From: CAZIWJ01 sp964542855
GTDB lineage: Bacteria > Bacteroidota > Bacteroidia > Cytophagales > Cyclobacteriaceae
DNA: 12,501 nt
NCBI GenBank assembly: GCA_964542855.1
Contig: CAZIWJ010000094.1
Span: 1-12,501 of the forward strand
Direction of reading: 5' to 3'
Under the pieces are notes generated by a model, which searched no databases, had not been told where the DNA came from, and worked only from the letters and a program-made list of their open reading frames with translations. Below are positions 1 through 7,362 of this stretch, piece after piece (positions within the stretch are counted from its first letter, which is position 1; each line of letters opens with the position of its first letter). Made by a program: the position numbers and the translations under genes.

Positions 1-134
1 CTTCAGTGCGATTCATAAAGCGTTTTTTAAGTATTTAACATCCCGTTTTTAAACCGACGTTAAAATTAAATTAATAAATACGTGTTATTTTTAGTTGAAC
101 AGCTTTTCGCAATCTGAAAAATTTTAAAGTCGGG

Positions 135-932
135 CTAAACTTCTATTTCCCTTCGTTTCTGGGTATAGCTAACGCACTTTTCCCAGTCGTTAGCGTACCG
201 CTCATCAATTTTACGCAGGTATTCGTCCGTAATCCAGTCTACATTACTAAATACAACGGCTGGCACCACCTTAGCCAGGTGCAGCATCGGGTACCGGAAC
301 CACTTTTTTCGCTTTATTGGGTGGTAGTTCAGTTTGCCAGTGAGCCAGAGGTAAAATTTCAACTGACGTACAGAATAAGCGGTGTGCTGCGGCCTGAAAT
401 TAATCCGGTTAATATCTATAGTGGCACTCATGTAGGCAGCCAGGTCTTCCACTACACTTTTCGCGTCTTCCTTGAAATTCCTGTAAAAGATAATTTTAGG
501 TTGAACACCGAAAGTTTTTTCCAGGTGAACCACCTTGTCGAAAAAATCGAGTGCATCGGCATTCAGTTCGGAGCTGTTGGGGTTCTCCGGATCAAAAAAG
601 TGAAATATGGTAGAAGTGTGCCCGTTTTTAAGGTATCGCTTATACTGCGATACCAGCCAGTCTTTCTGTTTTCTGAGAAAAATAACCGGATACACCCGGC
701 CCTCTACCTGCTGCCGGAATAACCGGGTTTCCTTTTTAAAATTCACATTCAGTTCATGGGTAACCAGGTAGTTACCCGCAGGATAATCAGGAGAGTGGTT
801 AAGGAAATGCTTATAATTTTTTTTGGGCAGGTAGGTTACTCCTTTAAAATAGGGGAAAACGTTATTCTGAAGGAAGGTTGACCCTGTTTTTTCAAGTCCT
901 ACGTGATAGTAGATTGTTTTTTCTTGCTCCAT
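135..932 (-). CDS. Sulfotransferase-fold protein, stand-alone
   Basis: This 265-residue protein opens with HVGLEKTGSTFLQ (residues 10-22), which fits the 5'-phosphosulfate-binding loop of PAPS-dependent sulfotransferases (usual form VGxxKTGTTxLQ). A second motif, VIFLRKQKDWLVSQY (about 83-97), has the Arg and Ser spacing of the 3'-phosphate-binding segment. These indicate a P-loop-like sulfotransferase domain covering most of the protein. There is no signal peptide or membrane helix, so it is probably cytoplasmic. The acceptor cannot be read from sequence; in bacteria such proteins often modify surface glycans or lipids. No glycan genes flank it here and the start of the window cuts off the downstream context. 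The C-terminal third is Lys/Arg-rich and unassigned. The ATG at 932 sits a few residues before the first motif, as is usual in the family. The fold is fairly sure; activity is inference. Confidence 0.75.
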   Translation of the reverse strand: MEQEKTIYYHVGLEKTGSTFLQNNVFPYFKGVTYLPKKNYKHFLNHSPDYPAGNYLVTHELNVNFKKETRLFRQQVEGRVYPVIFLRKQKDWLVSQYKRYLKNGHTSTIFHFFDPENPNSSELNADALDFFDKVVHLEKTFGVQPKIIFYRNFKEDAKSVVEDLAAYMSATIDINRINFRPQHTAYSVRQLKFYLWLTGKLNYHPIKRKKWFRYPMLHLAKVVPAVVFSNVDWITDEYLRKIDERYANDWEKCVSYTQKRREIEV

Positions 933-1506
933 TCAATGACCCAGGCAAAAATGATTATCAATTGTAAACACCGTTAAAAATAGGTTGTTTTCTTTAATTT
1001 ACCGGACCCGGGATGCAAATAATGGCTTTACGTACTTTTTTAAACAAAACCGGGGTTGTTTTCAAGGCTGTTGAGGTTCATTTTTTTTTGGGGAACCCTC
1101 ATAACTACATTACCTGTTCCGGCTTCCGTTTTTACGTTCTGGTAAGCGGCCACGATTAAACTTAAGCGGAACTTCCGGTCAGTTACCAATTGGTGTTTTC
1201 CTGCTTATACCAACTGCCTAAACAGAGCAATCATCTATATTCCCGGCCTGTAGCACTCGGGCCACAAATTATTTGTGCATCGCACGCGGCAAAAAATTGC
1301 GTTTATGCTAACACATGAGCCGCCCACGGCAGCGTGCGTTATATCCGGGTAAGTAAGTCACCATTAAATTATCTTATCACTCTACTATACGCCCGCCTCT
1401 ACTCACGCACCCGGATTGGTGATCGTGCTATGAACCGCTGGCAACTTTTTCCGCTGAACCGAATCTACCGTGACCTGGTCAGGCACCCCTGGTCAGGCAC
1501 CCTTAG
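933..1506. other. Gene-free stretch with inverted repeats
   Basis: About 570 bp between the sulfotransferase start and the HxlR regulator stop carry no convincing gene. A 48-codon plus-strand ORF from 1013 to 1159 has no recognisable motif and runs through a T9 tract, so it is probably chance. The notable contents are a cluster of short palindromes at 1263-1341 and tandem 14-bp units starting at 1476, listed separately. I see no clear promoter for the sulfotransferase gene; the region just upstream of its ATG has only a weak resemblance to a -7 TAnnTTTG box. Confidence 0.6.
1263..1341. repeat. Cluster of short inverted repeats
   Basis: Several self-complementary segments lie within about 80 bp. 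CACAAAT-T-ATTTGTG (1263-1277) is a perfect 7-1-7 palindrome. It is followed by GTGC-atc-GCAC and by GCAA-aaaa-TTGC. The last is a larger imperfect hairpin at 1309-1341, with outer arms TAACACATG and CGTGCGTTA and an inner GCCG-ccca-CGGC stem-loop. This is direct sequence observation. The role is unknown: it could be a remnant of a small non-autonomous element, a recombination site, or a structured RNA. Confidence 0.4.
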
Positions 1507-1517
1507 TCAGGCACCCT
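1476..1517. repeat. Three tandem 14-bp units at HxlR gene end
   Basis: Three head-to-tail copies of a 14-bp unit lie at 1476-1489, 1490-1503 and 1504-1517 (consensus TGGTCAGGCACCCT on the plus strand, with one or two differences between copies). The third copy contains the stop codon (TGA, 1509-1507 on the minus strand) and the last codons of the HxlR-type gene, so the repeat either spread from the gene end or supplied the present stop. The core GGTGCCTGAC resembles short palindromic extragenic motifs known from other bacteria, but I cannot confirm a genome-wide family from this window. Confidence 0.65.
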
Positions 1518-1971
1518 TCACCATGCGTTTCCAGCGGAGTTTTTCGGTTTTTACTTTTTTACCTTTGCTGTTAAGCAGGCGTAGCTTTACTTCCTTACTG
1601 CCTTTTTTTTCCTGCAGCGCAATGGTTTCCTCTCCTTCTTTCACCAGGTGTTTATTTCCCCAATTCTGCAGGGCTACCATGAGCATTTGCAGGTCGGCAC
1701 CCTTATCGGTGATCACGTATTCGTAACGGGTGCGGGTATTTTCTTCCTGGTAAGCCTGCTTTTCCAATAAACCGGCTGTAACCAGTTTATTCAACCGGTT
1801 GGTGAGCACCGACTTGGAGATTTTTAGTCCCTGCTGAAAGTCGTCGAAGCGCTTTACCCCGAAAAAGCTTTCCCTTAAAATCATCAGCGTCCACTTGTCA
1901 CCAATTTCCTCGATCGACCGAACGATGGGACAAACCGTTGGTTCGAGTGCCTTACTTTTTTCTTTTGTCAT
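1507..1971 (-). CDS. HxlR-family winged-helix transcriptional regulator
   Basis: This 154-residue protein follows the HxlR pattern. A conserved Cys-Pro lies near the N-terminus (C14-P15), then IGDKWTLMILRESFFG (about 23-38) and KRFDDFQQGLKISKSVLTNRLNKL (40-63), which holds the recognition helix. A wing follows, ending in RYEYVITDKG (82-91), then an ALQNWG segment. HxlR proteins bind DNA as dimers, and several sense oxidants or electrophiles through the N-terminal Cys, so redox sensing is possible but unproven. Compared with the usual 100-130 residues it has a Lys-rich C-terminal extension (about 111-154). The family usually controls a divergent neighbour; here there is none, since the next gene is in the same direction and ends in a terminator. 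An inverted repeat 15 bp before the ATG could serve autoregulation. The target is unknown. Confidence 0.88.
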   Translation of the reverse strand: MTKEKSKALEPTVCPIVRSIEEIGDKWTLMILRESFFGVKRFDDFQQGLKISKSVLTNRLNKLVTAGLLEKQAYQEENTRTRYEYVITDKGADLQMLMVALQNWGNKHLVKEGEETIALQEKKGSKEVKLRLLNSKGKKVKTEKLRWKRMVKGA

Positions 1972-1986
1972 AAAACAAGTACCAAT

Positions 1987-2007
1987 ACGCAGTGCAGACC
2001 GCTGCGT
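1987..2007. promoter_or_regulatory. Candidate operator upstream of HxlR gene
   Basis: The arms ACGCAG (1987-1992) and CTGCGT (2002-2007) form a perfect 6-bp inverted repeat with a 9-bp spacer. It lies 15 bp before the start codon of the HxlR-type regulator. Two-fold symmetry at this place fits binding by a dimeric winged-helix protein and autoregulation. There is no direct evidence and an inverted repeat this short can occur by chance. Confidence 0.3.
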
Positions 2008-2128
2008 GCTTTAAACAGAATTTACCTTACATTACCGCGCAGTACCAGTTGCTTACTGAGTTTATTTGCCGTTTAAGACGAATTATTAGCGACCAGACAC
2101 TGCTTAACGCGCATAATTTACAGTTTTT

Positions 2129-2157
2129 AAAAAAAACCCACAATTTAAGCGGGTTTT
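2129..2157 (-). terminator. Rho-independent terminator after DUF3857 gene
   Basis: Read on the minus strand, AAAACCCGC and GTGGGTTTT form a 9-pair stem (one G-U pair) around a 7-nt A/T loop, and the run continues to eight T residues. It lies about 50 bp past the stop codon at 2208. It would separate this transcript from the HxlR-type gene downstream. Confidence 0.75.
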
Positions 2158-2207
2158 ATGTTTCTGTTAAGTATTGCAACCGGCCGAAGGAAATCCTGGC
2201 CTACCGG

Positions 2208-4169
2208 TTATTCTTCTATTTCAGTTGATGTTGACAGTTTCACAGGCTGATTGAACCGGTCGGCAATGATACCCAGGTAATATTTAACCCGGGCGTATTC
2301 AGATGAGGTGTACACCCCTTTCTTAAAGTGGTACACGGCCTGTACGAGCACTTCTTCGTTCGTAACTTCATGCTGCAATTTCAACTGGGCCAGTTCGTTA
2401 TCGATGTCTACTGCTTCGGGAAGGGCCTGCACCGATAAGCCCGCGGGTATTTGGATGGTTGCTTTAAATTCTTTGCGTCGCGAATAGATAAAGTCTACCG
2501 GAATTTCCCGATTATCCTGTTGAAGCAAATTTTGCTGGAGGGGAAGGCCGGCAAACGGGCGAATAGATAGTTCGTTTGCTGATGCCCCTGCTTTTAGTGT
2601 GTGAACCGACTCAATATTTACCCGCATGGTTTCCGCAGAATCTATTTCATGTACAGTTGTTTTTCCCAGTCCCTGCCGGCTGAGGTAACTTTCTACCGTT
2701 TTGTTTTCCAGTTGATTGCAGAGCTCCCAGGCGGCGTAGCCGTCGGCCTGAAGGGTAAGCCGGGTGGTAAGTTGGTTGTTTTCAGTTTCATGGGTAAGTT
2801 CAACCTTTTCCGTAGCCCCGGTGCTGGCCGCTACCGGCACCCATACCGGGGCTACCCCGTTGGCCTGCAATCCTTCCCCGTTAATGCTTTGGGGCAACAG
2901 GTAATTGTAGTACACATCTTTAGCTGTGGCATCAGTTAGAAAATACTGCTCGCTATCGGTGTATACCTGTACGATAACGTGATTAAACGTTTCTTCGCTG
3001 GCATAGCCTTTGGTTACCGCGCCGTGGCCCCGGGTGCTGATTACGACCGGGAAGGCTTTAATACCGGCTTCCTGTAGCATGGCTGTAAGCAGCAGGTTAA
3101 TGTCGGCCGAGTTTCCCCGTTTACTGTTCAGCACATCTTTTGCTTTCCCGGAAGCATATAGCGAATAGTATCCATTCCAGCGGAACCGGTTTTTAATGTA
3201 ATCAATAACCTGCTTCGCCGCTTTTGTTTTATCGCTGGGAAGGTTCAACGAACGAACAACACTCCGGCTTTTCCGGCCGGCTTTCTTCTGGTACTTTCCA
3301 AAATCACTATCGGAATCCAGCCGGTCAATGACTTCATTCCAGGTGGCAAATACCCTTTTCGAGCTGCCGTTAGACTGGTTAATTACGTTCAGTTGGAAAT
3401 CGATACCCATCAGGTGGTTATCTACGCTGGCAATGTAAGCCGTATCGGTAAAAGCCGGTACATCTTTTAGCCCGAACGTTTGAATAACATCCTGAAATTC
3501 TATGCCCCCCACGGTTTTACCGAAGTACTCGCCTGCGTTACCGAACTTCCGCTTTTTGTCGTCAACTTTGGCTTCTTTCACGTCCAGGCTACGGGTATTT
3601 ACTCCCTGTAATTGAAAGGTATATTCGTAGAAAGGAGGTAACCGCAGTTCGTATTCGCTGTACCGGGCCGGATCGAGACCCTGGAATTTCCAGTCGGGCA
3701 GGCGGTAAATAAACGGTGTTTCCAGCACGTAATGGTAGGTAATGGTGCTGCCTGCTGCCAGGTTAGGGATGATAAGCCTTTTGGTAACCAGCCGGTCGGA
3801 GGTCTGGGTTTCCGTTAAATCCTTCAGGGTGTAAGTAGTGGTTCCATCGGGCCCGGATACTTCTACCTTAAAATCGAGCACCACTTCGGCATTGCCCTGC
3901 CCGTCGCGATAAAATTCCCGGCTCCACTCCCGGTACCGGGAAATAGCAGCCGACTGCTTAATGGTTACCTGTTTATCGCGGGTAAATCGGATTCTGAACT
4001 GCTGGGGGGTAGACTGGAAGAAGCGGTTATTGATGGTAAATACATCATCGGTAATGAAAAAAAAGCTGTTTCCCTTATCGTACTCAATTACGGCCTGGGC
4101 ATTTTCATAATCCTGGGCCTGGGCTGCCCCGGCCAGCAATAGAAAGAAAAAGATTAAAACAGTGTGCAT
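2208..4169 (-). CDS. Secreted DUF3857 / transglutaminase-like protein
   Basis: The 653-residue product begins with a signal peptide (hydrophobic residues 4-15, likely cleavage after AQA near residue 18), so it is exported to the periplasm or beyond. Residues from about 55 to 200 match the beta-rich DUF3857 domain. Residues of about 310-420 match a transglutaminase-like core: RGNSADINLLLTAMLQEAGI (351-370), FNHVIV with H397, and FLTDATAK with D413. The position normally held by the catalytic Cys is Ser354, while the His and Asp are kept. The remainder (about 440-650) is another beta-rich region, as usual in these Bacteroidota proteins. The function is unknown: peptidase or transglutaminase activity is doubtful without Cys, and a binding role is possible. 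It is monocistronic, with a 290-bp gap upstream and a terminator downstream. Family assignment is firm; biochemical role is not. Confidence 0.85.
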   Translation of the reverse strand: MHTVLIFFFLLLAGAAQAQDYENAQAVIEYDKGNSFFFITDDVFTINNRFFQSTPQQFRIRFTRDKQVTIKQSAAISRYREWSREFYRDGQGNAEVVLDFKVEVSGPDGTTTYTLKDLTETQTSDRLVTKRLIIPNLAAGSTITYHYVLETPFIYRLPDWKFQGLDPARYSEYELRLPPFYEYTFQLQGVNTRSLDVKEAKVDDKKRKFGNAGEYFGKTVGGIEFQDVIQTFGLKDVPAFTDTAYIASVDNHLMGIDFQLNVINQSNGSSKRVFATWNEVIDRLDSDSDFGKYQKKAGRKSRSVVRSLNLPSDKTKAAKQVIDYIKNRFRWNGYYSLYASGKAKDVLNSKRGNSADINLLLTAMLQEAGIKAFPVVISTRGHGAVTKGYASEETFNHVIVQVYTDSEQYFLTDATAKDVYYNYLLPQSINGEGLQANGVAPVWVPVAASTGATEKVELTHETENNQLTTRLTLQADGYAAWELCNQLENKTVESYLSRQGLGKTTVHEIDSAETMRVNIESVHTLKAGASANELSIRPFAGLPLQQNLLQQDNREIPVDFIYSRRKEFKATIQIPAGLSVQALPEAVDIDNELAQLKLQHEVTNEEVLVQAVYHFKKGVYTSSEYARVKYYLGIIADRFNQPVKLSTSTEIEE

Positions 4170-4459
4170 GGCGTTGATGCTGTTTCAGGCGTTAGTATTA
4201 TTAATTTCAGTAGATAATTAACGAATTGCCGTGTATTTTGGGAAGTGATTTTACGGATAAAATAATGCTTTGGCTTCATTTGTCATGTAGAACCCGTAAG
4301 GATTACAGCTTTGCATAGCTAACTTAAGCCGTTACGGCCTGAAGAAATAACAATTCGACATGAACAACCTAAATGATCTGAACATAAAAAAGGAAATTGT
4401 TTAGGAACGGATTGATCCGAACAGGCTTTCCCGGGGGAATACAAAGATGAATGGTTACC
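4170..4459. other. Intergenic gap, no gene seen
   Basis: This 290-bp A/T-rich gap lies between two minus-strand genes. It should hold the promoter of the DUF3857-type gene and the transcript end of the membrane-protein gene. I find no clean TAnnTTTG box on the minus strand. Two small palindromes occur: GCCGT-T-ACGGC near 4328-4338 and CGGAT-TG-ATCCG near 4408-4419. Neither is followed by a T-run close enough to call a terminator. Confidence 0.5.
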
Positions 4460-4933
4460 CTACTCGTACAACGTGTTCAGTTCTTCCTCACTGAGCTTGC
4501 CATCTTTTTTAATGCGGTAGGGTGTGGGGCGGTTAAGGGAGAATACCACCAGTACTATTGCATAACCGGCTGCAAATATTTTTTCAGTAGTTACGTAAAG
4601 GCTGGCAATCATGAGTAAACTAGCTATTGCCAGAATACTGTACTTAACAAGCGAAGCCTGGTAGAATTTTTTTAGCTTAATTTCGTGATCTTCAGCAGGT
4701 AATATTTGCTTTTTCAACCGGTGATAGTATACGTAAGCAGCAATGACAGCTAGTAACGCAGCAAGTGGAAATAGAATATGCCACACCGGGGTGATATCTT
4801 CCGGAAACGATTCAATTAAGCCGCCGCGTTCACTTTTAAACCGCAAGTAAATGATTGAAAATAACATCAGCGGGCCACCTACAATGGCATAAAAAATTGT
4901 GCTAATTTTGCTGATGTATTGCTGAGTATTCAT
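4460..4933 (-). CDS. Four-helix membrane protein of unknown function
   Basis: The 157-residue product has four hydrophobic segments at about residues 10-30, 50-70, 93-113 and 118-133, separated by short charged loops. It ends in a cytoplasm-type tail with a LNRPTPYRIKKDGKLSEEEL motif (133-152). No signal peptide cleavage site is seen, so it is an inner-membrane protein. I recognise no enzyme or transporter motif. The Pro-rich LNRPTP segment directly after helix 4, followed by a charged helix, is its most distinctive part. It is divergent from the lipoprotein-yihA pair across only 41 bp, so the two promoters must lie close together. Coding status is supported by strong membrane-protein composition over the full length; the role is unknown. 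Confidence 0.75.
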   Translation of the reverse strand: MNTQQYISKISTIFYAIVGGPLMLFSIIYLRFKSERGGLIESFPEDITPVWHILFPLAALLAVIAAYVYYHRLKKQILPAEDHEIKLKKFYQASLVKYSILAIASLLMIASLYVTTEKIFAAGYAIVLVVFSLNRPTPYRIKKDGKLSEEELNTLYE

Positions 4934-4948
4934 AAGTCGGTTTCTTTG
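4919..4948 (+). promoter_or_regulatory. Possible promoter for lipoprotein-yihA
   Basis: TTG (4919-4921), a 19-bp spacer and TTTCTTTG (4941-4948) match the Bacteroidota -33 TTG / -7 TAnnTTTG pattern with one mismatch in the -7 box. It would start transcription about 20 nt before the ATG at 4975. The -33 part lies inside the 5' end of the divergent membrane-protein gene. Confidence 0.35.
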
Positions 4949-4974
4949 TACCTTTATAATCTTTAACTAACCCT

Positions 4975-5571
4975 ATGCTATTTAGATTATTTTTTGTTAT
5001 CCTATTTATCGCTGCCATTGCCTGCCAGCCTTCCGGTAATAGGAACAAAACTGTACTAACGGCCGAGTCGGCTCGCCGGGATTCGCTGATTCAGGCTTAC
5101 GTAACCGCCCAGGACAGCGCAAATGTGATATGGAACACCATGGAAAAACAAGAAGAAAATATGTTTTTCAACATGCGCCGCCTGCTCGATGAAATCCGGT
5201 ATACCGATAACTACAGCAAAGCAAAGCTGGATACCCTTTATAAACTGGTTGAAGGATTGAAAAATTACCGCTACACCAGAGAAAATATCAGGGACGATGA
5301 TGTTATTGACCAGTACGACTCTGCCACCCAGGCCACAACCGATGCGGTACTGTTATATGCCGAAACGCATCCGCAGTTCGGGGATTATCCACTCATGAAA
5401 CAACTGGTCGACGAAATACTCGAAGCCCGCAACCAGGTGTTATTCCGAAGAATCCGGTACGACGAGCAAACGATTATGCAAAACGAACTGATGGAAGAAA
5501 ATAAGCTGTTATCTGGCATCGATAGCCTGAATGCCCGTAAAAAACCCCTGTTTCAAATTAGTGCCGAATGA
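4975..5571 (+). CDS. Putative lipoprotein upstream of yihA
   Basis: The 198-residue product starts with a short hydrophobic signal sequence ending in AAIAC, a lipobox-like site with Cys17 as the lipidated residue. An outer- or inner-membrane lipoprotein facing the periplasm is therefore likely. The rest is strongly charged and predicted helical (for example residues 30-95 and 140-190), with no enzymatic motif I recognise. Its stop codon overlaps the yihA start (ATGA, 5568-5571), so the two are translated from one mRNA. Whether this coupling reflects function or only shared expression is unknown. The start at 4975 is favoured because it gives a complete signal sequence. Confidence 0.75.
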   Translation: MLFRLFFVILFIAAIACQPSGNRNKTVLTAESARRDSLIQAYVTAQDSANVIWNTMEKQEENMFFNMRRLLDEIRYTDNYSKAKLDTLYKLVEGLKNYRYTRENIRDDDVIDQYDSATQATTDAVLLYAETHPQFGDYPLMKQLVDEILEARNQVLFRRIRYDEQTIMQNELMEENKLLSGIDSLNARKKPLFQISAE

Positions 5572-6179
5572 GTGGATCGCCCGTTAAAAAAGTAACCTTT
5601 GTAAAAAGCAGTGCCCGGCTAGATCAGTGCCCGCAAGATGGCAAACCGGAATATGCCTTCATCGGACGGTCGAACGTAGGAAAATCGTCGCTGCTGAACA
5701 TGCTGGCTAACCGGAACAAGTTGGCCAAAGTATCGGGCACCCCCGGCAAGACCCAGCTGATTAACCACTTTCTATTTGATGAGAAGTGGTACCTGGTCGA
5801 CTTACCCGGATACGGCTGGGCCAAGGTGAGTAAAACCAAAAAATTAGACTGGAGTAAAATGGTGCGCGATTACCTGCTGAAAAGAAAGGAATTGCTGAAC
5901 CTGTTTGTGCTTATCGATTCGCGCCTGCCGCCGCAGGAAATAGACCTCACTTTTTTAAACTGGGCCGGGGAAAAACAAATTCCGCTCTCCATCATTTTCA
6001 CCAAAGCTGACAAGGTAAAACCGCACGAACTGCAGGAAAACATCCTGGTTTTCCAGGAGGCTATGGCACAAACCTGGGAAGATCTACCCCCCATGTTCAC
6101 TTCCTCGGCTACCAAAAAACAGGGGGGAGAAGATATTATTCGTTACATTCGCGGCATTAACCGGGAAATAACGGGCTAA
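5568..6179 (+). CDS. yihA: Ribosome biogenesis GTPase YihA/YsxC (EngB)
   Basis: The 203-residue product is a TrmE-Era-EngA-like GTPase of the EngB type, needed for late assembly of the large ribosomal subunit in other bacteria. All GTP-binding motifs are visible: G1 GRSNVGKSS (33-41), the G2 Thr in SGTPGKT (56-62), G3 DLPGYG (78-83), G4 TKAD (145-148) and G5 SSA (179-181). The length is normal for the family. It begins inside the stop codon of the lipoprotein gene, so translational coupling is likely. It is about 65 bp upstream of the DUF5606 gene, which has its own promoter. The identification is secure. Confidence 0.97.
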   Translation: MSGSPVKKVTFVKSSARLDQCPQDGKPEYAFIGRSNVGKSSLLNMLANRNKLAKVSGTPGKTQLINHFLFDEKWYLVDLPGYGWAKVSKTKKLDWSKMVRDYLLKRKELLNLFVLIDSRLPPQEIDLTFLNWAGEKQIPLSIIFTKADKVKPHELQENILVFQEAMAQTWEDLPPMFTSSATKKQGGEDIIRYIRGINREITG

Positions 6180-6186
6180 CTTTTTA

Positions 6187-6216
6187 TTGCAAGCCTTACA
6201 AGGAGTACTAAATTTG
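6187..6216 (+). promoter_or_regulatory. Consensus Bacteroidota promoter for DUF5606 gene
   Basis: TTG (6187-6189), a 19-bp spacer and TAAATTTG (6209-6216) match the Bacteroidota -33/-7 consensus exactly. Transcription would begin a few bases downstream, close to the in-frame ATG at 6227, leaving little or no leader for that start. This supports translation from the ATG at 6245. Confidence 0.65.
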
Positions 6217-6244
6217 CACCTCTAAATTGAACTGTGATAGTACT

Positions 6245-6703
6245 ATGGATTTGACCGATATCGCCTCTATCGCCGGAAAAGGCGGCCTTTTTAAAATCAT
6301 GAAACCGACCAAGAACGGTGTCATCGTGGAGTCGCTCGACAAGCAGAAGAAAAAAATGGTAGTAGGTGCCAGCCATCGGGTGTCGGCACTGAAAGATGTG
6401 TCGATCTACACTACCGACTCGGAAGGGTCGGTTAGCGTTGGTGAAGTGCTGCAGAAAATCCACGACGAATTTGGAAATGATCCTGGCTTAGACGGCAAGT
6501 CCGATGCCGATGAGTACCGGGCGTTTCTGAAGCATGTATTGCCCGAGCACGACGAAAATCGGGTATACCCTTCCGATATCAAGAAGTTAATTACCTGGTA
6601 CCGTATTTTAATGCGCGAAATACCGGAGGTGTTTTCCAAAGAAGAAGAAAACGCTACTGATACTGAACAGCAGGACAACACCGACGAACAATCGCAAGGG
6701 TAA
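6245..6703 (+). CDS. DUF5606 domain protein
   Basis: This 152-residue protein matches the Bacteroidota DUF5606 family. It begins MDLTDIASIAGKGGLFKI and continues with NGVIVESLD, HRVSALKDVSIYTTD, VLPEHDENRVYPSDIKKL and ITWYRILM. The first part resembles a small beta barrel and the second is helical. The C-terminal 25 residues are an acidic, Gln/Asp/Glu-rich tail that is probably disordered. The start is set at 6245 because family members start with MDL and a strong promoter sits just upstream; an in-frame ATG at 6227 would add six residues unlike the family. No function is established for the family. It converges with the SRAP-type gene, with 15 bp between the stops and no clear terminator. 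Confidence 0.85.
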   Translation: MDLTDIASIAGKGGLFKIMKPTKNGVIVESLDKQKKKMVVGASHRVSALKDVSIYTTDSEGSVSVGEVLQKIHDEFGNDPGLDGKSDADEYRAFLKHVLPEHDENRVYPSDIKKLITWYRILMREIPEVFSKEEENATDTEQQDNTDEQSQG

Positions 6704-6718
6704 TTATTTGTGTTTGCC

Positions 6719-7360
6719 CTACAGTTGTTTCCAAAGTTCTTCGCCCTCGTTCCGCACATTGTTTACTTTAGTAGATATCGGGTCGGCCTGGAGGGAGTTT
6801 TCACGGTAAGGTTGCAAAATAGCCTGCAGGCTTTCGTAATCTTCGGTATCACTCAGCCATAGTTCACGAGCTTCGGGTTCAAGCACGGCCGGCATGCGGT
6901 CGTGAATACTGCTTATTTTATCGGGGGCATTTACAGTAACAATGATGAATGCCGGGCCTTCTTCCGGATGTACTTCCCATAACCCGGCAAAGCTGATCAG
7001 GTTGTTGCCTGGATCGTAAATCCGGTACGGCTGCTTTTTCCCTCCCGGTAGCTTTTGCCATTCGTAGTAGCTGTTGGCCGGTACCAGGCAACGCCGGTTA
7101 TGGAACGATTTTTTAAAGGTTGGCTTCTCGGCAATCGTTTCTGCCCGGGCATTGATTAACCGCTGGTTAGGGCTTTTAGCCCATTTGGGCACTATGCCCC
7201 AAACCGGCAGGCTCATGGTTCCGGGCTGTTTATTTAGTACTACCGGAAGGCGCTGCGTTGGGGCTGCGTTGTAATGGGGCTGGTATTTGGGGGGGACTTT
7301 CGCCTGGAAGCCCTCTTCCAGGCTTTCAGTGGGAGCTGCAATGCTATATCTTCCACACAT
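6719..7360 (-). CDS. SRAP-family (YedK/HMCES) abasic-site protein
   Basis: The 213-residue product is a SOS-response-associated peptidase (SRAP) domain protein. This family covalently traps abasic sites in single-stranded DNA through the amino group and thiol of Cys2, forming a thiazolidine, and so protects stalled replication forks. Seen here are MCGRYS with Cys2, NAAPTQ (31-36), WGIVPKW (54-60), NARAET with Asn70, RCLVPANSYYEW with Glu100, and HDRMPAVL with His153. Those residues correspond to the Cys, Asn, Glu and His active-site set of E. coli YedK. The Cys must directly follow the initiator Met, which fixes the start at 7360. The gene is divergent from rpsF with overlapping promoters. 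No LexA-type operator was recognised. Confidence 0.95.
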   Translation of the reverse strand: MCGRYSIAAPTESLEEGFQAKVPPKYQPHYNAAPTQRLPVVLNKQPGTMSLPVWGIVPKWAKSPNQRLINARAETIAEKPTFKKSFHNRRCLVPANSYYEWQKLPGGKKQPYRIYDPGNNLISFAGLWEVHPEEGPAFIIVTVNAPDKISSIHDRMPAVLEPEARELWLSDTEDYESLQAILQPYRENSLQADPISTKVNNVRNEGEELWKQL

Positions 7361-7362
7361 AG

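Noticed and set aside
279..722. 147-codon plus-strand ORF
   Set aside because: It lies antisense to the sulfotransferase-type gene, whose motifs are convincing, and has no recognisable domain.
1013..1159. 48-codon plus-strand ORF in the gene-free stretch
   Set aside because: No motif, no promoter of the TAnnTTTG type, and part of the frame runs through a T9 tract; probably chance.
1309..1341. Integron attC site
   Set aside because: The outer TAAC/GTTA arms are suggestive, but the ends do not fit RYYYAAC/GTTRRRY and no integrase or cassette is seen.
1476..1517. CRISPR array
   Set aside because: The units abut without spacers and are only 14 bp long.
1334..1726. 130-codon plus-strand ORF
   Set aside because: Antisense to the HxlR-type gene for half its length and reads through the tandem repeat; composition is Arg/Ser-rich as in shadow frames.
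1992..2228. 78-codon plus-strand ORF
   Set aside because: It contains the minus-strand terminator and overlaps the end of the DUF3857-type gene; no family resemblance.
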